From: Candidatus Azobacteroides sp.
GTDB taxonomy: Bacteria > Bacteroidota > Bacteroidia > Bacteroidales > Azobacteroidaceae
Assembly: GCA_009778655.1 (NCBI GenBank)
Contig: WRFZ01000181.1
Span: forward strand, 1 to 64,000
Length of the DNA: 64,000 bases
Direction: 5' to 3'
Shown: positions 11,003-21,624 of the stretch, one piece after another
How the letters are laid out: every line of letters begins with the position of its first letter
Numbering within the stretch: the stretch's first letter is position 1
Program-made: the position numbers and the translations under genes
Notes under the pieces: model-generated
The model's input: only the letters and a program-made list of their open reading frames with translations
Told to the model about the DNA's origin: nothing
Database searches by the model: none

Positions 11003-11998
11003 TTATTTAAATGTGTCTGTCAGTTTCCGTATGGCCGGAATCGCTGATTTTTTTTCATATAAGATGGAATAAACCGTATCCAATATCGGCATTTCCACAT
11101 TGTATTCGCTATTGATTTCTTTGATACACTTGGTTCCGAAATACCCTTCGGCAATCATTTCCATTTCCAATTGAGCGGTTTTTACCGAGTATCCTTTCCC
11201 TATCATTGTTCCGAAAATCCGGTTCCGACTGAATCGCGAATAAGCGGTAACCAATAAATCGCCTAAATAAGTAGAATCGCAAATATTACGGGATAAAGGG
11301 TTTACGGTGTTGATAAATCGTTCCATTTCAATAACGGCATTGGAAAGAAAGATGGCTTGAAAATTATCGCCGTATTTTAAGCCGTGACAAATTCCGGAAA
11401 CGATGGCATATACGTTTTTCAATACGGAAGCATATTCCACGCCCGTAACGTCGAATGAAGTGGCGGTCTTTATAAAATGAGTGCTGAACAATTCGGCAAT
11501 TAGAGCGGAACACGCCGGAGTCGCACACGCAATGTTTAAATAAGAAAGTCGTTCCAAAGCAACTTCTTCGGCATGACAAGGCCCGGCTAATACCGCCATA
11601 TTCTCTTTTGAAACTTCGTAAAAAGAAGAAAAATAATCGGAAACCAGCATGTTTTCGTCCGGAACGATTCCTTTGATAGCCGATAAAATGATTTTATTTT
11701 TTACCGGTACGTTCAGTTTCTGCAAATGCTGTTTGAGAAAGGGCGACGGTATGGCAAATATCAAAATATCGCTGTTCAAAACAATTTCATTGATATTATC
11801 GTAAAATGAGATATGATCCAAATTGAAATTAACCCCGGTCAGATAATACGGATTGTGTCCGAAATTTTTAAATTCTTCTATTTGGTCGGGACGACGCATA
11901 TACCAATTGAAATCGGTTTGCGTCATCGAAATGATTTTAGCAATGGCGGTAGCCCAACTTCCGCCACCCATAATTCCTACTTTATAGGGTAATTGCAT
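11003..11998 (-). CDS. gpsA: Glycerol-3-phosphate dehydrogenase (NAD(P)+)
   Basis: [50 protein letters not shown]. Confidence 0.93.
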   Translation of the reverse strand: MQLPYKVGIMGGGSWATAIAKIISMTQTDFNWYMRRPDQIEEFKNFGHNPYYLTGVNFNLDHISFYDNINEIVLNSDILIFAIPSPFLKQHLQKLNVPVKNKIILSAIKGIVPDENMLVSDYFSSFYEVSKENMAVLAGPCHAEEVALERLSYLNIACATPACSALIAELFSTHFIKTATSFDVTGVEYASVLKNVYAIVSGICHGLKYGDNFQAIFLSNAVIEMERFINTVNPLSRNICDSTYLGDLLVTAYSRFSRNRIFGTMIGKGYSVKTAQLEMEMIAEGYFGTKCIKEINSEYNVEMPILDTVYSILYEKKSAIPAIRKLTDTFK

Positions 11999-12009
11999 AA
12001 TTAATCGCT

Positions 12010-13536
12010 TTAAGTTGATTCTTCTTTTTGATGCGATTTCTCGGGACGCATCTGAGGAAACAATAAAACTTCCTGAATGGATGTTTGTCCGGTTAACAAC
12101 ATGACTAATCGGTCCATTCCTATTCCCATACCGGAAGTTGGAGGCATTCCGTATTCCAAAGCGCGCAGAAAATCTTGGTCAATAAACATCGCTTCGTCAT
12201 CCCCTTTTTCGGAGAGTTTCAATTGTTCTTCAAACCGTTCCCTTTGATCAATCGGATCGTTTAATTCGGAATAAGCGTTTGCCAATTCTTTTCCGTTAAT
12301 CATTAATTCAAAACGTTCGGTAAGTTCGGGATTGATTCTGTGCCGTTTACATAGCGGGGACATTTCTTTGGGATAATCGGTGATAAAAGTAGGTTGAATG
12401 TAGCCGGATTCGCATTTTTCTCCGAATATTTCGTCAATCAGCTTTCCTTTTCCCATACTTTTATCTTGCTCGATGCCTAATTTTTTGCATACGGCGCGAA
12501 GCGCTTCTTCGTCCATTCCGGTAATATCAATGCCTGTATTCTCTCTAATTGCATCAATCATCGTGACTCTTCGATAGGGAGCTTTCAAATGAAGGATTCG
12601 GTCGCCGACCGTTATATCGGTAGTCCCCAAAACATCGAGACAAACTTTTTCGATCAGCCGCTCGGTAAAATTCATCATCCAATTGTAATCTTTATAAGCC
12701 ACATAGATTTCCATTACCGTAAATTCGGGATTATGCACGCGGTCCATTCCTTCGTTCCGGAAATTACGTGAAAACTCGTAAACGCCTTCAAATCCGCCGA
12801 CAATTAATCGCTTCAAGTATAATTCATTTGCAATTCGTAAGTACAACGGAATATCCAAAGCGTTATGATGAGTAATGAACGGCCGGGCATTCGCTCCGCC
12901 CGGAATATTTTGCAAAACCGGAGTATCTACTTCGATATAACCGCATTCATTAAAAAAAGAACGCATGGAGTTAAAGATTTGCGTTCTTTTGATAAAAATC
13001 GCTTTTGTTCCTTCATTGACTACTAAATCCACATAACGTTGACGGTAGCGCATTTCCGGATCTTCAAAAGCATCGTAAGCGACGCCGTCTTTGTATTTAA
13101 CGATCGGGAGCGGACGCAACGATTTGGCTAATACGGTCATTTCTTCCGCATGGACGGATACGGTTCCCATCTGCGTGCGAAAAACGAATCCTTTTATCCC
13201 GATAAAATCGCCGATGTCCAATGCCTTTTTGAATACCACATTGTACAAATCTTTGTCTTCTCCCGGGCAAAGGTCGTCTCTGGTAATGTATATTTGAATC
13301 CTTCCGGCGGAATCTTGCAATTCGACAAAAGACGCCTTGCCCATAATCCGGCGACTCATAATTCGACCTGCAATTTGAACGGTTCGCCGAGGAGCTTCAT
13401 CTTTGAAATTTTCTTTAATTTCCGAGGAATATGCGGTTACCTCATATTCTGCGGCAGGATACGGTTCAATATTCCTGCTTCGCAGTTCTTCCAAACTTTG
13501 ACGACGAAATACTTCTTGTTCACTTAATTCATGCAT
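12010..13536 (-). CDS. lysS: Lysine--tRNA ligase (start chosen at MHELSEQEVF)
   Basis: Class II aaRS motifs: FRNEGMDRVHNPEFTVMEIY, PPTSGMGIGMDRLVMLLT. Confidence 0.95.
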   Translation of the reverse strand: MHELSEQEVFRRQSLEELRSRNIEPYPAAEYEVTAYSSEIKENFKDEAPRRTVQIAGRIMSRRIMGKASFVELQDSAGRIQIYITRDDLCPGEDKDLYNVVFKKALDIGDFIGIKGFVFRTQMGTVSVHAEEMTVLAKSLRPLPIVKYKDGVAYDAFEDPEMRYRQRYVDLVVNEGTKAIFIKRTQIFNSMRSFFNECGYIEVDTPVLQNIPGGANARPFITHHNALDIPLYLRIANELYLKRLIVGGFEGVYEFSRNFRNEGMDRVHNPEFTVMEIYVAYKDYNWMMNFTERLIEKVCLDVLGTTDITVGDRILHLKAPYRRVTMIDAIRENTGIDITGMDEEALRAVCKKLGIEQDKSMGKGKLIDEIFGEKCESGYIQPTFITDYPKEMSPLCKRHRINPELTERFELMINGKELANAYSELNDPIDQRERFEEQLKLSEKGDDEAMFIDQDFLRALEYGMPPTSGMGIGMDRLVMLLTGQTSIQEVLLFPQMRPEKSHQKEEST

Positions 13537-13606
13537 GCTCATCAGCGTTATTTTTGGCAACAAGATACAAAGGTACAAAAAAAATCGTTTTCCGTACCAA
13601 GTTGTA

Positions 13607-14215
13607 TTACAAATTTTCGCTATCCGTTTCTTTTACTTCTTCCGAAGCCAGTGCATTACTTGCAATTATCTCTTCGTAAATACCGGCGGGAAGGAAAAAA
13701 CGGACATCTTTTCCGCGTCGGATGGCTTTGCGAATGGCAGTGGAAGATACATCTATTTTGGGAGCGCCTTTAACCATATGCACGTTGGGGTGATTGAAAA
13801 TAATTTTTCCCGTCCCTAATCGGGGATATATCCATGTTTTGAAATTCTTCAATATGGTTTGATAATCTTTCCAGCGATGAATCGTTTCCCAATTATCCGA
13901 ACCGATAATTAATTCGAAAATGTGATCCGGAAACATAATCCGCAATCGTTGAAGCGTGTTGATCGTATAAGTAGGAGGGGACATTTCCCATTCGATGGTG
14001 CAAGTTTTGAATTTGGGATAATCGCCGATGGCTTTTTCCAACCAAGCCAATCGAAGATCTTGATCCATGAGATCGGATTTCTTTTTTAAAGGATTTTGCG
14101 GTGTGATTAAGAACCAAATTTCATCAAATTCGCCATATTCGACAATATAATTAGCAAGGGCCAAATGTCCGATATGGACTGGGTTAAAAGAACCCGGAAA
14201 AATACCTATTTTCAT
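13607..14215 (-). CDS. nadD: Nicotinate-nucleotide adenylyltransferase
   Basis: GIFPGSFNPVHIGHLALAN, WFLITPQNPLKKK. Confidence 0.93.
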   Translation of the reverse strand: MKIGIFPGSFNPVHIGHLALANYIVEYGEFDEIWFLITPQNPLKKKSDLMDQDLRLAWLEKAIGDYPKFKTCTIEWEMSPPTYTINTLQRLRIMFPDHIFELIIGSDNWETIHRWKDYQTILKNFKTWIYPRLGTGKIIFNHPNVHMVKGAPKIDVSSTAIRKAIRRGKDVRFFLPAGIYEEIIASNALASEEVKETDSENL

Positions 14216-14793
14216 GAGTGTGTTAAAAATTTATTAATTATATTTAATATTTCGTTTTCTGCATCTTCCAATCGTTCATTGATAACAATCGCATCGCATT
14301 TCGAAGCGAGGCTTAATTCGTAAGCAGCCTTTGAAATTCGGTCTGCAATTATTTCCGGGGAGTCGGTTCCCCTCTTTTCTAATCTTGTTTGCAATTCTTC
14401 GATTGAAGGAGGCCGGATAAAAATCAGTAAAGCTTTTTTTCCGTACAATTTTTTTAAATTCAATCCGCCGGTTACATCAACGTCTAAAATGATGTTTTTT
14501 CCTTCGGTCAGTTTGTTTTCCACTTCACTTTTTAACGTGCCGTAGAACCGGTCGGGATAGACTTCTTCGTATTCAATAAAACAATCTTTATTTATTTTTT
14601 CTTTGAATTCGTCGGGACTGAGGAAAAAATATTCCACTCCGTTTTTTTCGTTTCCGCGGGGCGGACGACTGGTGGCGGAAATCGAAAACTCCAGCGGCAA
14701 GTTTTTGTCAAAAATATGATTAATAATTGTTGACTTTCCCGAGCCGGATGGAGCGGAAAGAATAATCAGTTTTCCTTTCACATTATAAAACAT
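14212..14793 (-). CDS. gmk: Guanylate kinase
   Basis: LIILSAPSGSGKSTII, SATSRPPRGNEKNGVEYFF. Confidence 0.95.
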   Translation of the reverse strand: MFYNVKGKLIILSAPSGSGKSTIINHIFDKNLPLEFSISATSRPPRGNEKNGVEYFFLSPDEFKEKINKDCFIEYEEVYPDRFYGTLKSEVENKLTEGKNIILDVDVTGGLNLKKLYGKKALLIFIRPPSIEELQTRLEKRGTDSPEIIADRISKAAYELSLASKCDAIVINERLEDAENEILNIINKFLTHS

Positions 14794-15652
14794 TTAATAT
14801 TTGTTCCTTTACCTGCTCCAATTCGTCTTTCATTTGTACGACGATTTTTTGCATGCCAGCATGATTGGATTTAGATCCCAAGGTGTTAATTTCCCTGCCG
14901 ATCTCTTGCACTATAAATCCTAATTTTCTGCCTTGGCTCTTTTCGGTGGTCATTGTTTCGGAAAAATAACTCAAGTGATTACTTAAACGCGCTTTTTCTT
15001 CGCTGATATCCAACCGATCTACATAATAAACCATTTCTTGTTCGAAACGGTTTTCGTCATAAGGAATTTCCATTTTATGGAATGATTCCCGGATTCGGAC
15101 TCTGATCTTTTCGATTCGCTCCGATTCATATTTTTCTATTTCTTTGGATAATATGCTGATATTCTGTATTTTTTCAATAAATACTTTTTCGAGCATTTCT
15201 CCCTCTTGAATGCGAAATCGGATAAAAGTTTTCGATGCTTCATCAATGGCTTGACAAATCATCCGCCATTCTTCTTCATCCGATTCAATCGCTTCGGTCT
15301 TAATGGTTTCCGGTAAGCGCAAGAGTACGGAAAACCAATCGTCGGGCTCTTTTATTTCAAGCGTCCGAGCGATTTCTTTGATTTCATTGTAATAACTTTC
15401 TACAATGCAACGGTTGATTTTATTTGCCGGAGATTTGTCGGAAGAATCAATAACAATCGTAAAATCTACTTTTCCTCTTTCGATTATCTGAAGGAGTTTA
15501 TTTCGAATTTCAACTTCTTTGTCTTTGTAAACAGAAGGAATTCGTAGATTTATGTCAAATTGCTTACTGTTGAGAGATTTAATCTCAACCGTAATTTTTT
15601 TGTTGTGAAATTCCGCTTCCGCACGGCCGTATCCGGTCATTGATAAAATCAT
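14783..15652 (-). CDS. YicC family endoribonuclease-like protein
   Basis: MILSMTGYGRAEAEF start, EINTLGSKSN; start reassigned from the track. Confidence 0.9.
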   Translation of the reverse strand: MILSMTGYGRAEAEFHNKKITVEIKSLNSKQFDINLRIPSVYKDKEVEIRNKLLQIIERGKVDFTIVIDSSDKSPANKINRCIVESYYNEIKEIARTLEIKEPDDWFSVLLRLPETIKTEAIESDEEEWRMICQAIDEASKTFIRFRIQEGEMLEKVFIEKIQNISILSKEIEKYESERIEKIRVRIRESFHKMEIPYDENRFEQEMVYYVDRLDISEEKARLSNHLSYFSETMTTEKSQGRKLGFIVQEIGREINTLGSKSNHAGMQKIVVQMKDELEQVKEQILNVL

Positions 15653-15735
15653 TTTACTCTGAATTTTTTGCAAAATTAGCGTATTATCTTTTAAAAAAGT
15701 AACTTTGCGAACTAAAAATTGTTTTTTTTTTACAA

Positions 15736-16437
15736 ATGGCGTGTATATTATTGATAGAATCATCTGCTTATGCCTGTTCTGCGGCAGTTTCGGTTAACGG
15801 GAAATCGGTATGGGAAAAGGAAAGTGCGGAGTTATCTTCTCATTCGACCGTTTTGGGACCTTACGCAGCCGAAGCTCTCCGGTTTATTCAAGCGAATCAT
15901 CTGCGGTTGGATGCCGTCGCGGTGAGTGAGGGTCCCGGTTCTTATACCGGTTTGCGTATCGGCGTATCATTAGCCAAAGGGCTTTGTTTCGGTTTGGACA
16001 TTCCTTTGATCGCCGTACCGACATTAAAAATAATGGCCGCTCGTTTTGTGCCATCTTTTTCTTATCTTTGTCCGATGATTGATGCGCGTCGGATGGAGGT
16101 TTATTCGGCGCTTTACGATGGAAATTTGAATGAAATCGAACCGATTCGCGCAATGATTATTGATGAAAATTCATATCGGGATTTGTTATGTCAAAAAGAA
16201 ATTATTTTTTTCGGTACCGGAGCGGATAAATGTAAAACCGTTATTCGTTCATCCAACGCTGTTTTTGTGACCGGTATTTATCCTGCGGCTTCAGACATGA
16301 CAGAGGAAGCCGAAAAGGCGTTTAGCGGAAAAATATTTGCGGATGTCGTTTATTTTGAGCCTTTTTATTTAAAAGAATTTCAAGCGACTACTCCTAAAAA
16401 TAAAATAATTTCGGGCATTAATAAAACTCGGATATAG
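15736..16437 (+). CDS. tsaB: tRNA threonylcarbamoyladenosine biosynthesis protein TsaB
   Basis: ILLIESSAYACSAAVS, GPGSYTGLRIGVSLAKGLC. Confidence 0.92.
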   Translation: MACILLIESSAYACSAAVSVNGKSVWEKESAELSSHSTVLGPYAAEALRFIQANHLRLDAVAVSEGPGSYTGLRIGVSLAKGLCFGLDIPLIAVPTLKIMAARFVPSFSYLCPMIDARRMEVYSALYDGNLNEIEPIRAMIIDENSYRDLLCQKEIIFFGTGADKCKTVIRSSNAVFVTGIYPAASDMTEEAEKAFSGKIFADVVYFEPFYLKEFQATTPKNKIISGINKTRI

Positions 16438-16795
16438 CCTAAATTTTCATAATATGTTACAGAAATGTTGTTTTGATATGATTATCTCTGAAATAGTTAT
16501 TTTTCAAATTTTTGTAAGTTTTATGTGACAAGGTATTTCGCATTTGACCGTTCTTTATTTTTGTTCTGCGGAGATATTTTTCGATGTAAATATTTTTGTT
16601 TGTCACCTTTTGTTTTCTTTTAATAAAGTAGCATAAATTGTAATATGTTTTTATTTTTTAATTCAAATATTGAAAAAAAAAAGAAAATTTATACGATCAA
16701 GAATCATTGTTAAATTGTACTTTTGTTGCGTCTTAAAAGACACTCTGTATTTTATTTTTTTTTATAAAGCGATAGTAGATTTATTTTTTTTATTT

Positions 16796-17779
16796 ATGGA
16801 TAATTTAAGAAGTACAATTGCAACAAAAATTTTAAGCAACATTCCTCCGCGTGTTAAACCAATTGATTATTTAATGGAAGCTTTAAATATCAGTCGAGAA
16901 TCGGTATATCGAAGAATCAGAGGCGATATTTCATTTACTCTTGAGGAAATTGCCAAATTATCGGTTGAGTTAGGGTTTTCAATTGATGAACTGATTATAA
17001 AAGATATGCATTCCCGCGTCTTTTTTGATTTACACATTTCCGGCACGCAAGATCCTTCGGAGACTTTTATGATTATATTTCAACAATATTTTCAAAATAC
17101 TTTTGATATGTCTTATGCGAAAGAAATTGAATCAACAATGATTTTGAATCATATTCCTCCCGCGTATGTGATTTTTTTCAATCACTTGTTTAAATTCACG
17201 TATTATCGCTGGATGCATCAAAATCAAGAATCATCGCTCAAGTATTGCTATTCCGATGTTACTTTGCCGGATAAACTGGTCTATTTGCAGCAAAAAGCAA
17301 TGGAAAATATGAAGAAAATTCGAAACAATACCTTCATTTTCGATCCGAATATTTTTCTGAATCTGATTCGGGAAATCCAGTATTATTACAAACGCAGGCT
17401 GATTACCGATTCTGAATTTTTTGTGCTCAAAGAAGAATTATTGGCGTTGATAGACATGGTGGAAAGTATTGCTCAAACCGGTTTTCACGGTTCCGAAGCA
17501 AGATTCAATTTGTATCTTTCGGCGTTGAATATTGAATCAAGCAGTCAGTATATTCGGTGCGACGATCAAGTAAAATCTCAATTCTTTGTAAATTCATTGG
17601 AACCGGTAACCATTACGAATCCGAGTTTATGTGCGATTCATAAAAAATGGCTCGATTCCATACGTAAGTATGCTACTCTTATTACGCAATCGAATGAAAT
17701 TTTACAGGTAAGGTATTTCAGTAAACAACGATCTCACATTGAAGAAATTTCGGAATTGTCACCCTTCATTACCTTATAA
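16796..17779 (+). CDS. HTH transcriptional regulator-like protein (paralog A)
   Basis: N-terminal HTH PIDYLMEALNISRESVYRRIRGDISFTLEEIAKLSVELGFSIDELI; homologous along its length to 17927..18913; ATG at 16796 preferred over TTG at 16670. Confidence 0.75.
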   Translation: MDNLRSTIATKILSNIPPRVKPIDYLMEALNISRESVYRRIRGDISFTLEEIAKLSVELGFSIDELIIKDMHSRVFFDLHISGTQDPSETFMIIFQQYFQNTFDMSYAKEIESTMILNHIPPAYVIFFNHLFKFTYYRWMHQNQESSLKYCYSDVTLPDKLVYLQQKAMENMKKIRNNTFIFDPNIFLNLIREIQYYYKRRLITDSEFFVLKEELLALIDMVESIAQTGFHGSEARFNLYLSALNIESSSQYIRCDDQVKSQFFVNSLEPVTITNPSLCAIHKKWLDSIRKYATLITQSNEILQVRYFSKQRSHIEEISELSPFITL

Positions 17780-17811
17780 GGAATACCGCTCGAAAAACGA
17801 AAGATAAAAAA

Positions 17812-17894
17812 GGCTGTATCAAAAGTTGTTTTGACGATAGGTCATTGCGGGTCGCGTGTGGGGCGACAAACTTTTGATGCAGTTTTTTTTATCT
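17812..17894. terminator. Bidirectional terminator between convergent regulators
   Basis: AAAAAAGGCTGTATCAAAAGTTG ... CAAACTTTTGATGCAGTTTTTTTT stem. Confidence 0.7.
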
Positions 17895-17926
17895 TGTTTC
17901 CGCTTTAGAAATAAATGATTTCTTTT

Positions 17927-18913
17927 TCAGAAATAAATAATTTCTTTCGTAAGATTGCTCAAATATTCGATTTGCTTATTAATAAATTCGGCTTGAAGAA
18001 TTTCGTTAGACAAGGTAACCAATACGGAATATTTCTTTATGGATTCGATCCATCTTTTCTGCATGTTGCAAATTTCCTGATTGACAATACAGATTGAATT
18101 GACCGGATGCATCCAATACAATGAAGCGATGTTTCCGTCGAAAGTAGCGACATTGGTATTCGTTTCTATATCCAATAGCGAAAGGTAATAATTCGCTGAG
18201 GCGCCCGTATCATTACAACCGGTTTGCATGATGGTCTCGATGTTTTTGAGTACGTTACTCAATTCCTCTCTCAAAGCAACGATTTCATCGTCTGAAATCA
18301 GTTTCCGGTTATAATAATATTGAATTTCCCGAACTATATTTTGAAAAATATCCCGATCAATAATGTAATGCACATTGTAGAGATTCGGCTTTATGAGTTT
18401 GAATTGCTGTCGAATGGCATTGATTTCATGTGGAATATGCGTTTCGGAAAAAGAATCGTTAATAGAAATGTTGTAGGTTTGATTTTTCCAATTGTAGAAA
18501 TACAATTTGAAAAGGGTGTCGTAGCTGATTATTGTAGCAAGACTGAGGCGATTAAGAACCACATACACTTCTTTTGATTGTGCAGCGCTTATTAAGTCGG
18601 TATATTTGTAATACTCTTGAAGCATAGCCAAAAAGCTTTCTTCATGACTTGAAGAACTGTTCACCTGCAAATCTAAAAATATGCGTTCTTCTTTGTTTTT
18701 TCCGATAATTTCGTCCACGGAAAAATCCAGTTCCAGCGCTAATTTTGTGATTTCTTCAAAAGTGAAAGGAATTTCACTTCTCATTCTGCGATAAGCGGAT
18801 TCTTTACCGATATTCAACAGTTCCGTTAGAAACTCGATAGGCTTAATGTTATCCGGGATACTTTCTAAAATTTTGGCCGAAAGTAGGTCATTTTGTTTTC
18901 CTCTCATGATCAT
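17927..18913 (-). CDS. HTH transcriptional regulator-like protein (paralog B)
   Basis: PIEFLTELLNIGKESAYRRMRSEIPFTFEEITKLALELDFSVDEII, REIQYYYNRKLISDDE shared with paralog A. Confidence 0.75.
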   Translation of the reverse strand: MIMRGKQNDLLSAKILESIPDNIKPIEFLTELLNIGKESAYRRMRSEIPFTFEEITKLALELDFSVDEIIGKNKEERIFLDLQVNSSSSHEESFLAMLQEYYKYTDLISAAQSKEVYVVLNRLSLATIISYDTLFKLYFYNWKNQTYNISINDSFSETHIPHEINAIRQQFKLIKPNLYNVHYIIDRDIFQNIVREIQYYYNRKLISDDEIVALREELSNVLKNIETIMQTGCNDTGASANYYLSLLDIETNTNVATFDGNIASLYWMHPVNSICIVNQEICNMQKRWIESIKKYSVLVTLSNEILQAEFINKQIEYLSNLTKEIIYF

Positions 18914-19057
18914 TCGCGTATAAAAAGTTCATTACTAAATTTCTTGCAAAGTTACGAAGATATTTATTTATTTACAAAAAAATAATAAGGAAAAAATGTG
19001 CTTTTTTACTGTAAATATACTTATTTTTGAAAATATTTATATAAATTTAATTTGTTT

Positions 19058-20761
19058 TTAATTTTTTTCGCTTTTTAATACAAATCGAATCATCTTGGCG
19101 TGATATTTTTCCAACCGAATCGGATAAGCGGAGTTTCGATTTACCTTTTCATTCAAGACGGTTCCGGTCAAAAGTTCTTTTGCCGACCGAATGCATGTTT
19201 CATCTATTTCGAAATAAGAAAAAGCCTGCTCCGGAAGAAAAACGCGAATATCAACCGGCCGGTCATCAAAATTTACGGCAATAAGCAGCAATTCGTTTCC
19301 GGCGTATCGCATGAAGGCATATTGTTTATCCGGATTGAAATCGGCGGAAGGCGGATTTACATACATTAAATCGAAAAATTTTCCTTCACGAACGGCGAGG
19401 GATGTATTGCACAAAGCGAGTATTCGGATGTAGAGGTTCCGCAAGCGTTTTTGATCGGAAGTTAGAGCTTCCGAGTTGATTTTTCCGTGATTATACCAAT
19501 TTCGCAAGGATTCGACGCTCCAATAATCAAAAATGGTGGTACGACCGTCCAATCCGCTGAATCCTTCGGCATCCATCCCTTTTTCACCCGATTCCTGACC
19601 GGCATAAATCATGAACGGATTTTGGTACATCGTAGCGGAAACAACCAAAGCCGGAATCGCTTTCCATGCGTCGCCGGCAAAAAAGTCGGAAGCAATCCGC
19701 TGTTCATCGTGGTTTTCAAGAAAATTCAGCATTTGCGCGTGAATGTCGTCAACCGTTTGCCAACAATAAGTAATCGCTCGTGCCGATTGGTTTCCGCAGG
19801 TAATTGCCCGCAAAGTATCGTACAATCCCACTTTGTTGTAAAGATAATCGAATTTACCTTTTCGGAGGTAATCGCGATACCGGTTCGGGTCATAGACTTC
19901 CGCAATAAACAGGATATTCGGAAATTCTTGTTTCAATTGAGGGATAAGCCATTCCCAAAATTCCACCGGAACCATTTCCGCCATATCGCATCGGAAACCG
20001 TCTATGTGTTTGGAAGCCCAAAACCGTAAAATATCGAACATTTGAAACCAAGTTTTAGGAACCGGATCAAAGAAATGATTCCCGTTCGAGTAATCAACGC
20101 CATAATTCAGTTTGACGGTTTCGTACCAATCGTTCCGGCAAGGGTGGGGGGAGAAGCAATCGTTTCCGGTAGCCTTCGCCGGAAATTCGGAATACGTATT
20201 TCCTTGAATCGTCAATTCAAATTCCGGAGAAAACGCTTGTTCCGGAAAGTAGTAAAAGTTATTGTTTCGATCGAAAGGTACCGTGCGATTATCATTTTCT
20301 CCCAAATCAACAACCCCTTCGGGTTTGACGTCGGAATGGTATTGGCGGGCTACATGATTCGGAACAAAATCCATAATCATTTTCAATCCGGCTTCGTGCG
20401 TTCTTTCGACCAGCGCTTCCAATTCCTTCATGCGATTCGGTACGTTTTCGGCTAAATCCGGATCAATGTCGTAATAATCTTTAATGGCGTAGGGAGAGCC
20501 GGCCTTTCCTTTCACAATGGCTGGATGATCGTTCCGGATGCCGTATTTCGAATAATCCGTTTGAGTGGCGTGTTCCAATAAACCGGTGTACCAAATATGA
20601 GTAAATCCCATTTTTTTGATTGCTTGCAGTACATCGGTCGAAAAAGCGGACAACTTTCCGACGCCGTTTTCTTCTATGCTTCCGTTAATTGCGTTTAACG
20701 ATTTCGTGTTACCGAATAATCTCGGAAGTATTTGATATATAATTATTTTTTCTTTTTTCAT
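19058..20761 (-). CDS. GH13 alpha-amylase-family protein
   Basis: MIMDFVPNHVAR, DGFRCDMAEMVP, FIAEVYD, NFLENHDEQR. Confidence 0.9.
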   Translation of the reverse strand: MKKEKIIIYQILPRLFGNTKSLNAINGSIEENGVGKLSAFSTDVLQAIKKMGFTHIWYTGLLEHATQTDYSKYGIRNDHPAIVKGKAGSPYAIKDYYDIDPDLAENVPNRMKELEALVERTHEAGLKMIMDFVPNHVARQYHSDVKPEGVVDLGENDNRTVPFDRNNNFYYFPEQAFSPEFELTIQGNTYSEFPAKATGNDCFSPHPCRNDWYETVKLNYGVDYSNGNHFFDPVPKTWFQMFDILRFWASKHIDGFRCDMAEMVPVEFWEWLIPQLKQEFPNILFIAEVYDPNRYRDYLRKGKFDYLYNKVGLYDTLRAITCGNQSARAITYCWQTVDDIHAQMLNFLENHDEQRIASDFFAGDAWKAIPALVVSATMYQNPFMIYAGQESGEKGMDAEGFSGLDGRTTIFDYWSVESLRNWYNHGKINSEALTSDQKRLRNLYIRILALCNTSLAVREGKFFDLMYVNPPSADFNPDKQYAFMRYAGNELLLIAVNFDDRPVDIRVFLPEQAFSYFEIDETCIRSAKELLTGTVLNEKVNRNSAYPIRLEKYHAKMIRFVLKSEKN

Positions 20762-20775
20762 CTTTGAAAATCCGG

Positions 20776-21612
20776 TTAGGGCATTAATGTTTTTTGGGAA
20801 CCGTCATCGGTAGCGCATAGTACGGATAAAATTCCTTTATCAATTGATTCCAGTATCGCTTGTCGGGAGGCGTCGTAACCGATTTTGAAAATCTTTTCCG
20901 AATTGACCAAATCAAACGTTTTGAAATAAACCAGATCGTTGATTTCTACCAATACATCGCACAATGTTCTATCTAACAGCGTATTGGTTCTCGACATGTA
21001 ATGATAAGAACGTTCGGCGATGTGCATAATGGTCTTGCTGTATTTTTTTGAAACCAGAGGACTGACGTTTACGCCGATGATTTTATTGCATATACTGCGG
21101 ATGGGCGAGACCGGAAAATTTTTGCAAACGCCTCCGTCCACATAGTTGACTCCATTAATCATTACCGGATTAAAAATAATCGGAATACTGCAGGAAGCAA
21201 TTAAAGGCTCGATGATCGGGCCTTGGTCAAACTCTGCATTTTTTCCTTCGTCGAGATTGGTAGCCGATATTTTAACCGGAATATGCAAATCTTCAAAATT
21301 TTTGGCTCGAAGGTGTTTTTTCAGAAAACGACGGAATCCGGCGATGCCGAAAATGGCGACTATCGGAATCTGAATATCAACAAATTCACGAAATTCTCTT
21401 CCTATAAACAGGTTGATAATTTCTTCCGGCGTGTAACCGTCGGCATACAGGACGCCGGCGATTGCTCCGGAGCTTGTTCCGGAAATGATGTCCGGACGAA
21501 GCCCATAGTCCTCGATCGCTTTCAATGCGCCGGGATGGGCAAACCCGCGAGCGCCTCCTCCGCTTAAAGCCAATCCTAAACGGTATTTTTTATTCTCTTT
21601 CGAATCGCTCAT
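20776..21612 (-). CDS. Patatin-like phospholipase
   Basis: GLALSGGGARGFAHPGAL, SGTSSGAIAG (GxSxG), VDGGVCKNFPVSP. Confidence 0.9.
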   Translation of the reverse strand: MSDSKENKKYRLGLALSGGGARGFAHPGALKAIEDYGLRPDIISGTSSGAIAGVLYADGYTPEEIINLFIGREFREFVDIQIPIVAIFGIAGFRRFLKKHLRAKNFEDLHIPVKISATNLDEGKNAEFDQGPIIEPLIASCSIPIIFNPVMINGVNYVDGGVCKNFPVSPIRSICNKIIGVNVSPLVSKKYSKTIMHIAERSYHYMSRTNTLLDRTLCDVLVEINDLVYFKTFDLVNSEKIFKIGYDASRQAILESIDKGILSVLCATDDGSQKTLMP

Positions 21613-21624
21613 GATTCTTTCGGT

